From Gigantopelta aegis (lineage: Eukaryota > Mollusca > Gastropoda > Neomphalida > Peltospiridae): a DNA stretch of 64,000 nucleotides. This document shows, piece after piece, positions 1 to 10,147 of the stretch. Position 1 is the first letter of the stretch, and each line of letters starts with the position of its first letter. The DNA lies in contig NC_054712.1 in NCBI RefSeq assembly GCF_016097555.1, positions 38,397,454 to 38,461,453 on the forward strand, written 5' to 3'. The notes beneath the pieces were generated by a model. That model worked only from the letters and a program-made list of their open reading frames with translations, had not been told where the DNA came from and ran no database searches. A program made the position numbers and the translations under genes.

Positions 1-112
1 TTATCTGTGTGTGGTCCTTAAACCATATGTCCGACGCCATATCACCGTAAATAAAATGTGTTTGGAGTGCAGTCAAACGTTAAATAAAACATTTCCTTCC
101 TTCCTTCCTTCC
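1..112 (+). repeat. SINE B 3' tail, cut by window start
   Basis: This is the 3' end of the tRNA-headed SINE B seen complete at 28332-28715 and 43260-43644. It shares the stretch running from TGTGGTCCTTAA through ATGTCCGACGCCATAT to the TTAAATAAAACATTTC end, followed by a short (CCTT)n tail. The 5' part lies outside the window. Confidence 0.75.
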
Positions 113-507
113 AACAACGTTAGTTACCACACCCTACTACACAAACCAGGAGCAGTTGGAGCAGGTCGCTCTGCAACCACTTCTAACTGAAATCAGAAAG
201 GGTATCTGAAGCAGTGGTTTGCCTGATATTTCCCATGTTACAGCCCAGATGTCACGAAACTGACATAGATCAACAGCAAATGTCCCCCATATTGACAACA
301 ACCAGGTAACACACCAAACAGATGTTCTAGTCTATCCTGTAACCAATATCATGTTTGCGGAAGGTATTGCAGTGTAAAGGGACAGTTGCGTTGCTCTAAC
401 TGGAGGATTGGGTATAATGAGGAAATAAACGGCTCCTTATGAAAAAAAAAACAAAGGGAAGAAATAAACCCAAGTCCTAAATCTGGGTTCACGTCCTTCA
501 TCTCGCC
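113..507. other. No gene recognised
   Basis: No coding frame, tRNA-like head or repeat shared with the rest of the window was seen here. The stretch ends in a poly-G run at 508-534. Confidence 0.4.
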
Positions 508-534
508 GGGGGGGGGGGGGGGGGGGGGGGGGGG
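508..534. repeat. Poly-G tract, 27 bp
   Basis: An uninterrupted G homopolymer. Comparable runs lie at about 5353-5371, 9003-9026 and 42617-42633, with a C run at 31741-31760. Long G runs are hard to size by sequencing, so the length is approximate. Confidence 0.9.
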
Positions 535-800
535 ATTTAGCTCTGACGGTTGAGTGCCTCGCTGAGTTGCTTTTTGCGTTGCCGGATCGAACCACCTCGG
601 TGGATTCCATTCAACTGATTTGAATTTTTTCTCGTTCCATCAAGTGCACCACAAAACTGGTCAAAGGCTCGTGGTATGTGCTTTCCTATCTGTGGGAAAG
701 GTGCATATAAAAGAGCCCTTGCTGTATTAGAAACACATATAGCGGTTTTCCTCTTGTGACTACGAGTCTACGATCAAGATAGGTGACATGATACAATTTG
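535..800 (+). repeat. tRNA-derived SINE A-like copy with variant head
   Basis: The head reads like a tRNA gene (TAGCTC, GTTGAGTGCC, then a B-box-like GGATCGAACC). The body shares CTCGTTCC, GTGCACCAC, TGGTATGTGC, GTGCATATAAAAGA and the TTTCCTCT end with the other SINE A copies. The head sequence differs from the common SINE A head, which suggests a different source tRNA or subfamily. The 3' end is poorly defined. Confidence 0.65.
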
Positions 801-894
801 GTTATGTGAAACATAATGATAATCTGTATATACATTGTAATGGTTTTTTCATGATTTAGTCTGGACAGTTCAGGCCGACCTCGGTGATATGTGT

Positions 895-1293
895 AGCGGA
901 CATTCCTGAGTTGTGCTTCACTGTAAGATGTTTTTGACTAACAAATATTTCTACGATTAAACTTACTATATAAATTATATTCGGGGGGGGGGGGGCTTGT
1001 TTAGAATATCAGTGTCTGTATATTCAACTGGGTTTCTGGTCGTCTTAATATTTTGTAAGAAGCCCAAACTGGATTTTGTTTACAAATAATTTCGTAAGTA
1101 ACGTACATTATGAAATAAAATAAAATGTAACCTAGTACAAAATATCGAGAACGATCAGAAAACACGTTTAAGATACAGCCACTACTATTTATACAAAAAA
1201 AAGTTATATTTGATGTGTAATTACAATCGTTAAAAAGTCTCTGTAGTCGAGTAACATCTTAAAAATATTGAAACACACCTCAGGAATGTCCCT
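895..1293 (+). mobile_element. MITE family 1, copy a
   Basis: Inverted ends match the family ends AGGGACATTCCTGAGTTTGC and its complement, and the element is followed by TTAA at 1294-1297. The interior carries the family's conserved subterminal blocks. Five other copies lie at 23356, 24039, 29586, 31177 and 35721. TTAA targets are used by piggyBac and Kolobok transposases, so it was probably mobilised by one of those. No coding capacity. Confidence 0.75.
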
Positions 1294-1485
1294 TTAAGGC
1301 AGCAGGAAACTGGATTCGACTCCCAATACTCGGATCCCACTCAGAGAAAGTTTTTAAACGACTCAATGATTGGGGTGCTAAGGGGTATTTCCACCCGACT
1401 TCTGTCTCAATAACCATAGCCCACTGTCTGGCACAAACAGTGTGAGTCCCAGAACAGCGTGCTGCACCTTAATTGGATATAAGTA

Positions 1486-2757
1486 TGTGACGGTACATGC
1501 TCTTATCTTTTTCGCCTGTGGCGATGTTAATTGTTTCAGAGGGCGAGTGCGGCTTGATTACGTAATACCCCCGCGCGATGGTGGTCGAGCTGTTCCCAAT
1601 ATGCACTTAGACCAGATGGGCACTTTGTTACGTAATACCTCCGCGCGACCGTACCCCCTTAATACACACCCAGACCAGACAAGGTGCGGAGGCCCATGTG
1701 GCAGTAGTTACGTAATACCTCCGCGAGTTCTGTTTTACGACCTTGTATTCCTAGCGGAATGGCGACAGCTAGTCTACCATCTAAGAAAAAATGCCGTCTT
1801 GGTCGCTGTGGAAATATCACATGATAGGGAGGTAGAGACCGCGATGTTGCCCAGGCGGGATATTCGGTTTTTTGTAATAAATAGCTAGGATTTTAGATAT
1901 TCGGGTGGAGAATCATTGGAAGGCTTCCCGGGGAACGTTAGTCCGACTGGACTGTGGTAAATAGTATATTTCGTGCTCGGTTGGTTTATAAGCCTTGAGT
2001 GATTTGATGTGACTGAAATGCCTTAAATACATTTAATAATGTACTTAGTCACCAATATTATTTAGAGCAGTTTGTTTCCGGTATAGAATCTGAAGAAGTG
2101 AAATTGTAGGGCAATTCAACTGTTCTCGAAATTATTAAAGCTGAACGCAGTAATCCTAGTAGGCCCTAGGTAAACTGTAGGTAGTGGTCCCTTATTGTGA
2201 TAGGGTAGCCAGGATAATTCTTGTAGTACAAGTATCTGAGAATGAAGGAGTTACGGGTTAATTAAGACATTAAACCAGGTTAGGAATAGTAGTGGGTAAT
2301 TCCTTTAGTGATTAAGGTCCGCGGCCCAGCGTTTCTCAATTATCACGACGTGTGTGTGTTGGATCACGGTGAAGTGACTAGAATATTGTGTCAAACTAGA
2401 CACCTAGTGAGGTAAGCAAAATTCTAGTGATTGTTTCCGGGTTGTTCATTATTAGATATGTTGTGTGTAAGTAATGTTAACTGCGGCAAAAAGTATTTGT
2501 CAGCCGCGGTAATGGGGAATACAGATTCCAAAGTTTATGGGTTTGTTGGTTTTTTTCTAGTGAAACCTAAACGTGCTATACATAATATAGATATTTAATT
2601 TAAGATCTTACTCGTGATACCTAGAGCCGAGCCCTCAGGGTATTGGGACTGCCCCGATACAGAGAGGATCTAATAGAGTATGCAGTTGGAGAGAATATTG
2701 GATAATTCGTTGGGTATATTCATGTTAAGGGTTTTATCTATAGGATTCCCGTGAGCA
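1486..2757 (+). mobile_element. Solo LTR, older copy (fossil)
   Basis: This 1.27-kb unit is homologous along its length to the LTR at 12500-13820, starts TGTGAC and ends in GTGAGCA. It is flanked by AAGTA and AAGCA, a 5-bp target duplication with one difference. No internal coding region or second LTR is present, so it looks like a solo LTR left by recombination. It differs more from the shared sequence than the second copy and has an eroded target duplication, so it is the older of the two. The family could not be placed as Gypsy or BEL without its internal region. Confidence 0.7.
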
Positions 2758-2820
2758 AAGCATGAAGACATAATTACAAATGAAAGGGAACGCAGAAAAA
2801 GAATGAATAATATGAATAAA

Positions 2821-3782
2821 AAAATAGGGTGCATCATCAAAACTGGTGACGCGGGTTATACTGTTTGACTTACTGTCTCTTTCTCGAGTCTCGTCGTTTA
2901 CTCTGTGATCTGTTTTTTCTCTATCTTCTCTATCTAGCTATCTCGGTCGTTCTTTAAACCCTACCCTTTCTCTGTCTTTTGTATATCATGTCTATAAAGC
3001 TCTATTTCTATCTCTCTCTCTCGCTCGGATCTCTCTCTCTATCTCCTCTCCTCTCTCTCTCTCTCACTCTCTCCTCTCTCTCTCCTCTCTCTCTCTCTGT
3101 CTGTCTGCCTCTATGCTCTATGTCTGTCTGCCCCCTTGTCAAAATGGCCATATGGTAAACACCAATTAAGGACATTAGCTTAAGTCCTGAGGTGTCGGTA
3201 AACCTAAAATATTCGATTTTATTTTCAGTATATTTTCCCGGAATAACATAACGACCCCCCCCCCCCCACCCCACCACACACAATCCACAAAAAAAAAGTG
3301 CGCTTGCTTCAGTGCAAGTTCTTTATTGTTTTAAGTTATACAACTTACAAGCTTCATAATAAAAACAGCAAAATATAATAAATACATATTTACAATATCT
3401 GGTAATGGTGGGGAGCGCTATAGCAATTATCTAAAATACATTAATGCATAAAACAAAATCAATACATGTCTAACATAAACGAAATAAACAATACATATAT
3501 GCATGATAAATAATTACGTCGGTAGTAATATGGAAGATATTTAGTATAAACACACCACGTTCGTAAGGAAACTAAAGAGACACGTACAACATAAATCTTA
3601 AAAAGAAAGAAAAAGAAAAACGTAAAATAAACTTTTAAAAACTAACAATAATAAAAGCATAATAAATAAATAAATAAATAAATAAATAATAAAATATAAT
3701 AAAACAAGAATAAAAATAAGTTAAAAACACTAGGATGTCTATAATAGTAAACTTTTATGATTTTTTTTTCTTAAAACATTTT
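2821..3782. other. No gene recognised; CT-rich tract inside
   Basis: AT-rich DNA with a (CT)n/(CTCTC)n block at about 3010-3120, a C-run near 3255 and an (AATA)n block near 3661-3690. The predicted peptides from the CT block are microsatellite translations. Confidence 0.5.
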
Positions 3783-3995
3783 ATACTGGACACGTGGCTA
3801 AGGACCACACAGATATATAGAGCGGAAACCTGCTGTCGCCACTTCATGGGCTACTCTTTTCGATTAGCAGCATGGGATCTTTTATATGCACCATCTTACA
3901 GACAGGATAGTACATACCGCGGCCTTTGTTACACCAATTGTGGAGCACTGGCTGGAACGAGAAATAATCCAATAGGCCAACCGACGGGGATATAC
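3783..3995 (-). repeat. SINE A/B body, minus strand
   Basis: Read on the plus strand, the block from GTGGCTAAGGACCACACAGA through CTGTCGCCACTTCATGGGCT and GGATCTTTTATATGCACCAT to CCGACGGGGAT is the reverse complement of the shared SINE body and part of the head. The tRNA-like head is truncated. Confidence 0.75.
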
Positions 3996-3999
3996 AAAT

Positions 4000-5030
4000 T
4001 GGAGACAAGTACGTGTACGTTGCAGTGGGAAACGGAGTTTTGGTTCACGATAATTCTCTGGTCACTTACGACCAATTCACGAATACGAACAGCGCTGGTG
4101 GTACAAAGCTCTGCGTGGCCATAGCACATCGGACACACTGCCGATAGCAATATATACCCTGCGGCGGGTTTACTCGTACTGCATTTGCGAATTCGGTCTT
4201 CAGATGCATCACAGTATTCTGTTTTCTGGCTTTGTTGGACTAATAAGCTTTCACAAATGCAAGTACATTTATTTTTGTTTCTTCACAAATTAACACTGTT
4301 AACACCACGCGCTGATATAAATTTAAATGATGTAACCCCCCCCCCCCCCCAAAAAAAAAAAAAAAAAAACCCACAAAAAAAAACACACACAAAAAACAAC
4401 AATAAACAAAAAATACAAAACAACAACATCACTAGAGCGCATTGATTTATTAATCATCGGCTATTGGATGTTAAACGAAATATATTACTTAAAGTATAAA
4501 AATTCGGTGGGTAATTTTTACTATTTATGCTTGTTCTTACAAATAAAAAAGTGTTTTCCACGCAATGTCATAATTTTTTTTTTCTTTTTCGTATTTTTCT
4601 CATTGTAATTGTAAAGCTTTTCGGGAATGGCTGAGACAACTAGCTAATCATTTGTCTAATGCTAGGCTCACACTATCAACTGCCAGAAAAAAGTTGGCCA
4701 ACTATCTGCTGTCGCGACTGTCTGAGCGCTCTTACAACTCGATTCTCGCCGTATATCACATTTTTACTTGTTAAACTGAGACTGGAGTTGGGGAAATTAC
4801 AACTCAACCGTCGAATTGACCAACGCGCGGGAAATCTGTACAACAATAAACATTTGTGCTGAATAGCTATTGATTCATTGTTATTAAAAAAAACTAATAA
4901 ATAAAAAATAAGTACATCAAAAACAGCGTACTATTGGACTGTTGTGTGTGTTGTTAGTAGATGTCTCGTTATTGTGAAACACTTCGATTTATTTCCGCAA
5001 TCAATGAGTACGGTATATGTCATACAGTAC
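4000..5030. other. No gene recognised; A/C homopolymer runs and SINE tail trace
   Basis: Contains a C-run followed by A-rich low-complexity DNA (4337-4425) and a short minus-strand SINE A tail trace at about 4435-4480 (TTATTAATCATCGGCTATTG). No supported coding region. Confidence 0.45.
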
Positions 5031-5036
5031 AAATGT

Positions 5037-5200
5037 ATTATATAGAGAATAATACATTAGTGGCCGTTAGATACCATTTATCTCACAACGTTGTTTTAAA
5101 ACGTATCTAACTGGCGAAAGCGAGTTTGATACGTTTTTAAACAACGAGTTGTGAGATAAATGGTATCTAACGCACACGGATGTATTATTCTATATTTTTT
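5037..5200. repeat. Palindromic hairpin element, about 160 bp
   Basis: The left arm (from ATAGAGAATAATACAT through GTTAGATACCATTTATCTCA) is mirrored on the opposite strand by the right arm ending at ATGTATTATTCTATAT, around a short centre near 5115. The two arms together form an almost complete inverted repeat, typical of a short fold-back or MITE. No second copy was seen in the window. Confidence 0.7.
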
Positions 5201-5204
5201 TTTA

Positions 5205-5943
5205 CATATCCTCAAAAGCAAATTTTAACATCTTTTTCGATTAAACGTTATTTGCTACAAGACTTCTAGAATGTTTACAAAATCCACTAGTCGTGCGACC
5301 AGTGATTTTGAAAATGTACTAGCCACGATTAAAAATTCACTAGCAGGTGGGGTGGGGGGGGGGGGGGGGGGCGCAAGATATTCATATTTACAAAATAGAC
5401 TTAAATGCATCACTAGCCGTCGGGCATGGCAATAATAGTTATTTACTAGCCCAACATTGAATATCACTAGCCATGGGAGTGGGGCTACCATAATCTAGCA
5501 GCTCTGATTACATCCGTTGCACTTGTAGCTGACTTACGCGTCACAGACACATGATTGCCAGGTTAACTATACGTCACAGTGTAATCGATTTCCACCGTGC
5601 TGGGTTTTTTTTTATTGGACGTATAGGCATTGGTGATCTGGTCATCACCTTGGAGCAGCCAGTCGTATGCCTTGGTGTGTGAACAACTTTGTGTTATCCA
5701 AAATAACGCATGGTGTTCTCACCAACGGGTGTATAGGAAAACGCACTACCAGGCAAGGCGATGGAGGTGCTGGGAATGTATAGCAAATTATCCTACAATC
5801 ACTATGATATATAATGGCAAGATATGATGCCTAAATACATTTCTGTATGTTCGGTCAATGACCAAAAATATAGCTTTTTGGGATGTAACTACTTTTACGC
5901 TAGCTATTATCAGTAAAAGGATGTATTGTTCAGTTACTTATTA
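5205..5943. other. No gene recognised downstream of lectin copy A
   Basis: Contains a poly-G run at about 5353-5371 and otherwise unremarkable AT-rich sequence. The short open frames here have no recognisable domain. Confidence 0.4.
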
Positions 5944-5944
5944 T

Positions 5945-5950
5945 TTTATT
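5945..5950 (-). promoter_or_regulatory. AATAAA polyadenylation signal, lectin copy A
   Basis: The minus strand reads AATAAA here, about 110 nt past the stop codon of the exon at 6061-6272. Position and orientation fit its mRNA end. Confidence 0.45.
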
Positions 5951-5969
5951 TCCTGTTGATGGTTTTGAT

Positions 5970-6065
5970 TTTTAAAAACTGTTTTGAGTCGTTTTTTTCA
6001 CAGATATAATTCCAAGTCGCTGTACAGGTGCTATCCATCCAAAAGCCATGTCCACCATGATCAGA
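5970..6065 (-). other. Second, shifted copy of the CTLD C-terminal module
   Basis: Just past the stop codon of the copy A lectin exon, in another frame, the minus strand encodes GFWMDSTCTATWNYICEKND. This is a second version of the WND...C...YICEK end of a CTLD. The sequence overlaps the end of the first module at the YICEK codons. It looks like a short tandem duplication of the exon end now lying in the 3' UTR, or an alternative C-terminus reached by a frame change. I cannot tell which from DNA alone. Confidence 0.5.
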
Positions 6066-6272
6066 GTAGTTTTTCACAAATATATCTACGTGATAAGGTA
6101 CAGTTGATATCATTCCATAAACCGACCGACGAGTCAAGCTCTACGCAATCTTCTTCGTGGGACCTTTTGCTGGGCTCGTAAGGCTTCCATTTCGTGAAAC
6201 CTGCTGTTTCGCCATCTTCCCAGACAAACACTCCCTTGGTTTGAATGTATGTCAAGCCAATGTAATACGGAG
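6061..6272 (-). CDS. C-type lectin copy A, last exon (CTLD C-terminal half)
   Basis: This exon encodes the second half of a C-type lectin domain, starting PYYIGLTYIQ and ending RRYICEKLL then stop. It contains the fold markers GVFVWEDG, the long-loop motif EPS in place of EPN/QPD, the conserved EDC cysteine, a complete WND (WNDINC) and the final YICE. The acceptor on the minus strand is ATTCAG before CTCCG, and the phase (1) is the same as in the copy B exon 26851-27068. In this family WND plus EPN or QPD binds Ca2+ and sugar; EPS is a variant, so sugar specificity is open. It continues the CTLD exon at 7640-7813 and probably the PAN-like exon at 10355-10605. Confidence 0.75.
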
Positions 6273-6326
6273 CTGAATCTGCTGAATGTTAAAAACTGTA
6301 GTAAGATGGACGTATTTGCTATTAAA

Positions 6327-6332
<6 letters not shown>

Positions 6333-6360
<28 letters not shown>

Positions 6361-6475
6361 TATAGATAGATATAGATAGATATAGATAGATATAGATAGA
6401 TATATATATATAGATAGATATAGATACATAGGTAGGTATGTAGTTGTAAGTAGATAGATAGATATATAGTAGTAG
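6333..6475. repeat. (TATAGA)n/(TA)n microsatellite
   Basis: A poly-A run is followed by TA and TAGATA repeats, lying just upstream of the last exon of lectin copy A in its intron. The apparent long peptides here are repeat translations. Confidence 0.85.
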
Positions 6476-6509
6476 ATACATAATCACGACGATGATGATG
6501 ATGAAAGTT

Positions 6510-6820
6510 AAAGTTTGTTTTGTTTAACGACACAACTAGAATACATTGATTTATTAATCATCGGTTATTGGATGTCAAACAATTTGTAATTTTGACATAT
6601 AGTCTTAGAGAGGAAACCCGCTACATTTTTCCATTGGTAGCAAGGGATCCGTTATATGAATCATCCCAGAGACAGGATAGCATATGCCACGGCCTTTGAT
6701 ATACCAGCCGTGTTGCACTGGCTAGAAAGAGAAATAGCTCAACCAGCTCACCGACGGGGATCAATCCCAAACCAACCGCGCATCAAGCGCGCGTTTACCA
6801 CTGGGCTACATTCCGTCCCC
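6510..6820 (-). repeat. SINE A, nearly full length, minus strand
   Basis: The plus strand runs from the tail (TTTGTTTTGTTTAACGACAC, then ATTAATCATCGGTTATTGGA) through CCACGGCCTTTGATATACCA to the reverse complement of the tRNA-like head (CCGCGCATCAAGCGCGCG, CCACTGGGCTAC). Both sides are ATG/GAT microsatellite, so the target duplication is masked. It lies inside the last intron of lectin copy A. Confidence 0.8.
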
Positions 6821-6853
<33 letters not shown>

Positions 6854-7414
6854 GCCTAATCGAAGTCTAAATCCAACCTCATTTTGTGGGACATGTCATT
6901 CACACACGGGAGAACCAATTTGTGAATTTGGTCTTTCAGACCAAGCAGACCAGAGGGTAGAGCCCAAAAGGGAATACTTATGTCAGTTAAAAAAACCTCT
7001 ACTTCCCGTAATGGTATAACCGAGTAGTCGTCATATATGTAAGGACAATAGATCCTTTATCTAATTTTGAATGTCAACAAATATTGGGTCGCACCTTTGT
7101 CCCCGAAGACGAGGTGAAATTTAATATAGTTATATAGAGAATTGTTTTATATTGTAATTGCTTTGACTTCTTCAAAACTACTCCACTATATTCAGTATTG
7201 TAAACCTTCATTCCAAGGTGCAATATATGCATACAATTAAAACTACAGCTTTTAATGCATGACACAAAATCAGTTACCTGGTTCATTGATAAAAAAAAAA
7301 AAAAAATGAAATTGTTTTTTAACACTTGATGAATCATTGACCTTTATTATAATTAATGATGTACTCGTGGACCCGTCTATACTATATTATGCTACTTATA
7401 AAAAAAATTGACAA

Positions 7415-7577
7415 AATGTTGCAGAGGCGAATCAAAATTTTGCGGTAGTTATAATTTTATTATATATTAATTTTCATTTTTTTTACGATCCCCCTCCAAA
7501 CCTCCCTCAAAGTTCCCTTGGTATTACACCTCATGTCACTGGGGCCCCCCTAAATGGATTTTCTGGATCCGCCACTG
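7415..7577 (-). mobile_element. MITE family 5 fragment abutting lectin exon
   Basis: Ends in TGGATCCGCCACTG, matching the terminus of the complete element at 35091-35489 (CTGGATCCGCCCATG), with the same C-rich subterminal block (GGGGCCCCCCTAAA). The other end is degraded. It sits immediately downstream, in transcript sense, of the copy A CTLD exon and so lies where that exon's donor site would be expected. Confidence 0.55.
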
Positions 7578-7639
7578 TGTTAGTTGCTAAAAGAAGGGTT
7601 CCGATTTCCGCACACTAAAAGCAGAGCAACAACATTTGT

Positions 7640-7813
7640 CGAAGTATGTTTTAACAGCTGAGTTTTTCTCCGCCGTGTCCAGTATAATCAGTCTATCGCC
7701 TGCTTGGGTGCAAGTCTGACGGGCTTCATAGTGTGATTTTGCGTCGGCGGACACCTTAATGCATACATTCACAATGTCAAGCAACACATATCCATTCTCG
7801 ACTGGACATCGAC
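7640..7813 (-). CDS. C-type lectin copy A, CTLD N-terminal exon
   Basis: The minus strand encodes GRCPVENGYVLLDIVNVCIK, then HYEARQTCTQAGDRL and KNSAVKTYFDKC, the first half of a long-form CTLD with the extra N-terminal cysteine pair. The acceptor is TTTACAG before GTCGATG; the entry phase (1) matches the homologous copy B exon 27661-27846. The reading frame stays open to 7587, but the last residues (after about 7640) look like intron. Copy B has a clean CCCAG/gtaatg donor, whereas no good donor is visible here, and a MITE fragment begins directly afterwards. The 3' boundary given is therefore an estimate. Confidence 0.65.
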
Positions 7814-7936
7814 CTGTAAATATAGTTCCAATTATTGTTAGATTTAGAAATCCTTAACTGGTCTTCAAAAATATATTTTAATATTAGCAACCTATGACAT
7901 AGAGGTCTAGAATCGTGGAATTACTAGCACCATTAA

Positions 7937-8307
7937 AGGAACATACCCTAGTCTTTAAACACTATGACATATTGTTCACTATTAATGCTGTTTATGATCA
8001 CTGAAATCAAACATTACTTATATTTTATTTTTCGGTAATCCATTTCCGTACAACCGAAGTAATTCTGGTCATCCTGGTTTTTCTAATACCACAAAATGCA
8101 ATTTTTCATATTTAAAAAAATGCACGAGCGTCTGCGAAATAACAGTTATAGAGTCGAGTTTTAGTCCATTTTTTAACGGTATTTCACCGTTTCAACGTCA
8201 CAGACCCTTGTTTTACTCTCTTGTAACGTTATCCAAATGTGTTACAGGTTTGTAAATTAACCAAATTTAATGTCAATTTTTACGGGTTGAAACTAGGGTC
8301 TGCACCT
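7937..8307 (+). mobile_element. MITE family 2, copy 1
   Basis: Starts AGGAACATACCCTAG and ends GAAACTAGGGTCTGCACCT, imperfect inverted ends, flanked by TTAA at 7933-7936 and 8308-8311. The other copy is at 23892-25046. No coding capacity. The right end is continuous with the 26-bp tandem repeat that follows. Confidence 0.7.
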
Positions 8308-8430
8308 TTAAGGACAGTTTAAGGGTCTGCACCTTTAAGAACAGTTTAAGGGTCTGCACCTTTAAAGACAGTTTAAGGGTCTGCACCTTTAAGGACAGTT
8401 TAAGGGTCTGCACCTTTAAGGGCAGTTTAA
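8296..8430 (+). repeat. 26-bp tandem repeat, about 5 units
   Basis: Units read GGGTCTGCACCTTTAAGGAC followed by AGTTTA, with small changes. The first half of each unit is the right end of the MITE at 7937-8307 plus its TTAA site, so the minisatellite was built by duplicating a transposon end with its flank. Confidence 0.8.
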
Positions 8431-8578
8431 TGCTATTCTTCAAGAAACAGCTACGAGGGTTTGAACTTTGCAGTACCCAGGATTTTAAATTGTGGGGACC
8501 ACCCATCTGTTATGTGGCGACAGGCAACTAAAAAGGTGGTGTAGAAAAACGCGGTGTGATTGGGAGTGTGTGTTTGTA

Positions 8579-8807
8579 CAGGGCCGTAGCTAGCGGGGGT
8601 GGGGTGGGGTGGAGTGGGGGAAATTATAGAAACTTAAAGAAAATTATCTTCTTATCTTCTTAACCGTTTAAGGAGTTTTAGACTATTAACTACTCAGTTG
8701 CCCCTCCCCCCAAATTCTCCCCCTCCCCCCCGAAAAAAATAAAAAAAATAAAAAATAAAACCAAACAAATAAAACAAAAACAAAAACAAATCCTAGCTAC
8801 GGTCCTG
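8579..8807. mobile_element. MITE family 6, copy 1
   Basis: Begins CAGGGCCGTAGCTAG and ends CTAGCTACGGTCCTG, near-perfect inverted termini. The interior block AGGAGTTTTAGACTATTAAC is shared with the copy at 61945-62119. Confidence 0.75.

Positions 8808-8810
<3 letters not shown>

Positions 8811-8870
<60 letters not shown>
8811..8870. repeat. (TG)n microsatellite
   Basis: About 30 uninterrupted TG units, lying next to the MITE end at 8807. Confidence 0.95.
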
Positions 8871-8871
<1 letters not shown>

Positions 8872-9153
8872 TCCCACAGACTACACCAATGGGTTGGACT
8901 ACACTAATGGGACAAACAAAATAAAGATAAGTCTAGATAGACAGAAATCGTACTTTTAAACTACAGTTTGTGCTCTTTGTACCTTTCGTCTTTTTGTTTT
9001 GCGGGGGGGGGGGGGGGGGGGGGGGGTTGGGTGGCGGTAGGCTCTACAAAAATAGTGATCCTTTGATTTACATACATGCTACACCTGGTCGTCACCAGGA
9101 ACTTTTGGAAAGGGAACTAGTACAATTTTAAGTCGAAGAACTGCATAAAGAAA

Positions 9154-9536
9154 GAAAGAAATGTTTTATTTAACGACGCACTCATCACATATTATTTACG
9201 GTTATATGGCGTCAGACATATGGTTAAGGACCACACAGATTTTGAGAGGAAACCCGCTGTCGCCACTACATGGGCTACTCTTCCGATTAGCAGTAAGGGA
9301 TCTTTTAGTTGCGCTTCCCACAGGCAGGATAGCACAAACCATGGCCTTTGTTGAACCAGTTACGGATCACTGGTCGGTGCAAGTGGTTTACGCCTACCCA
9401 ATGAGCCTTGCGGAACACTCACTCAGGGTTTGTAGTCGGTATCTGGATTAAAAATGCCATGCCTCGACTGGGATCCGAACCCAGTACCTACCAGCCTGTA
9501 GACCGATGGCCTAACCAATACGCCACCGAGGCCGGT
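9154..9536 (-). repeat. SINE B, full length, minus strand
   Basis: Runs from the tail (ATGTTTTATTTAACGACG) to the reverse complement of the tRNA-like head (GATCCGAACCCAGTACC, ATACGCCACCGAGGCCGGT). It is bounded by an 18-bp exact target duplication, AAGAACTGCATAAAGAAA, at 9136-9153 and 9537-9554, so the insertion is well defined. The long open frame inside it is not a gene. Confidence 0.9.
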
Positions 9537-9555
9537 AAGAACTGCATAAAGAAAC

Positions 9556-10147
9556 AAGTACAGTCAAACCTGTCTTAAGCGGCCACACAAGGGAGTAATT
9601 AAAACGGGTCCGCTTAAGACAGGTGACCGCTGATTACATTATATAGTATTTAAAACATTTGTTGTTGTTTCTTTTTTTACCGTCTGTACTGCTAATCAAC
9701 GGATGTGTGCTTCACAGTTGATTATAAACCAACTTATGACATGTCTCCAAAAAAAAAAAAAAAAAAAAAAATGCAAATGGAATGTATTAAATTAACCGTT
9801 GTCACCAATGGGTTTTTTCTATTTAATTATTTCCTACTTCATGCAGTGTATTGTCATGGTAAGTGAATCTACAAATGTCAAGCGTAGCCTGCTCAGAGGC
9901 AATTAGATGCATTGCAGAGTCATACTTTCTTAACTGATATACAGTAGAGATGTCGGGACTGAATGGGTACTAGTCTTCCTGAAGGTGTGGATATCGGTTA
10001 TTTGCTGCACCTTATCGCTGTTGTTAAAATATCCCTTTTATATAATAGTAAAACTTTACTGCGGCCGCTTAATAAAGGTATTTTAGCGATTTGGGATCCG
10101 ATTTAGGTGACCGCTGGCCGCGTTAGACAGGTGACCGCTTATTACAG
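9556..10147. mobile_element. Possible mariner/pogo-like non-autonomous element
   Basis: Starts CAGTCAAACCTGTCTTAAGC and ends with the mirrored GTTAGACAGGTGACCGC and GCTTATTACAGGTC. Internal GGTGACCGCT words recur. Terminal inverted similarity of this kind is typical of Tc1/mariner-pogo MITEs. No transposase frame is present and the 3' boundary is approximate. Confidence 0.5.

Larger units (their letters stand above)
872..2820 (+). repeat. SINE C copy split by a MITE and a solo LTR
   Basis: Three pieces of one tRNA-headed SINE can be read in order: the head at 872-894 (CCGACCTCGGTG), the body at 1294-1485 (GGATCCCACTCAGAG to CCTTAATTGGATATAAG), and the tail from 2758 (AAGCATGAAGACAT and an A-rich end). 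The breaks are filled by the MITE at 895-1293 and the LTR at 1486-2757. The other SINE C copies are at 11772-20402 and 44376-44507. The SINE is therefore older than both insertions. Confidence 0.65.

Noticed and set aside
1442-1888. 148-codon frame at the start of the older LTR
   Set aside because: It lies across the SINE-LTR junction, and the homologous region of the other LTR does not keep the frame.
3008-3283. Arginine/glutamate-rich 91-codon frame
   Set aside because: It translates the CT-rich microsatellite at 3010-3120.
9161-9451. 96-codon open frame, with near twins at 28415-28705 and 43346-43555
   Set aside because: All lie inside SINE B copies; the similarity is that of the SINE, not of a gene.
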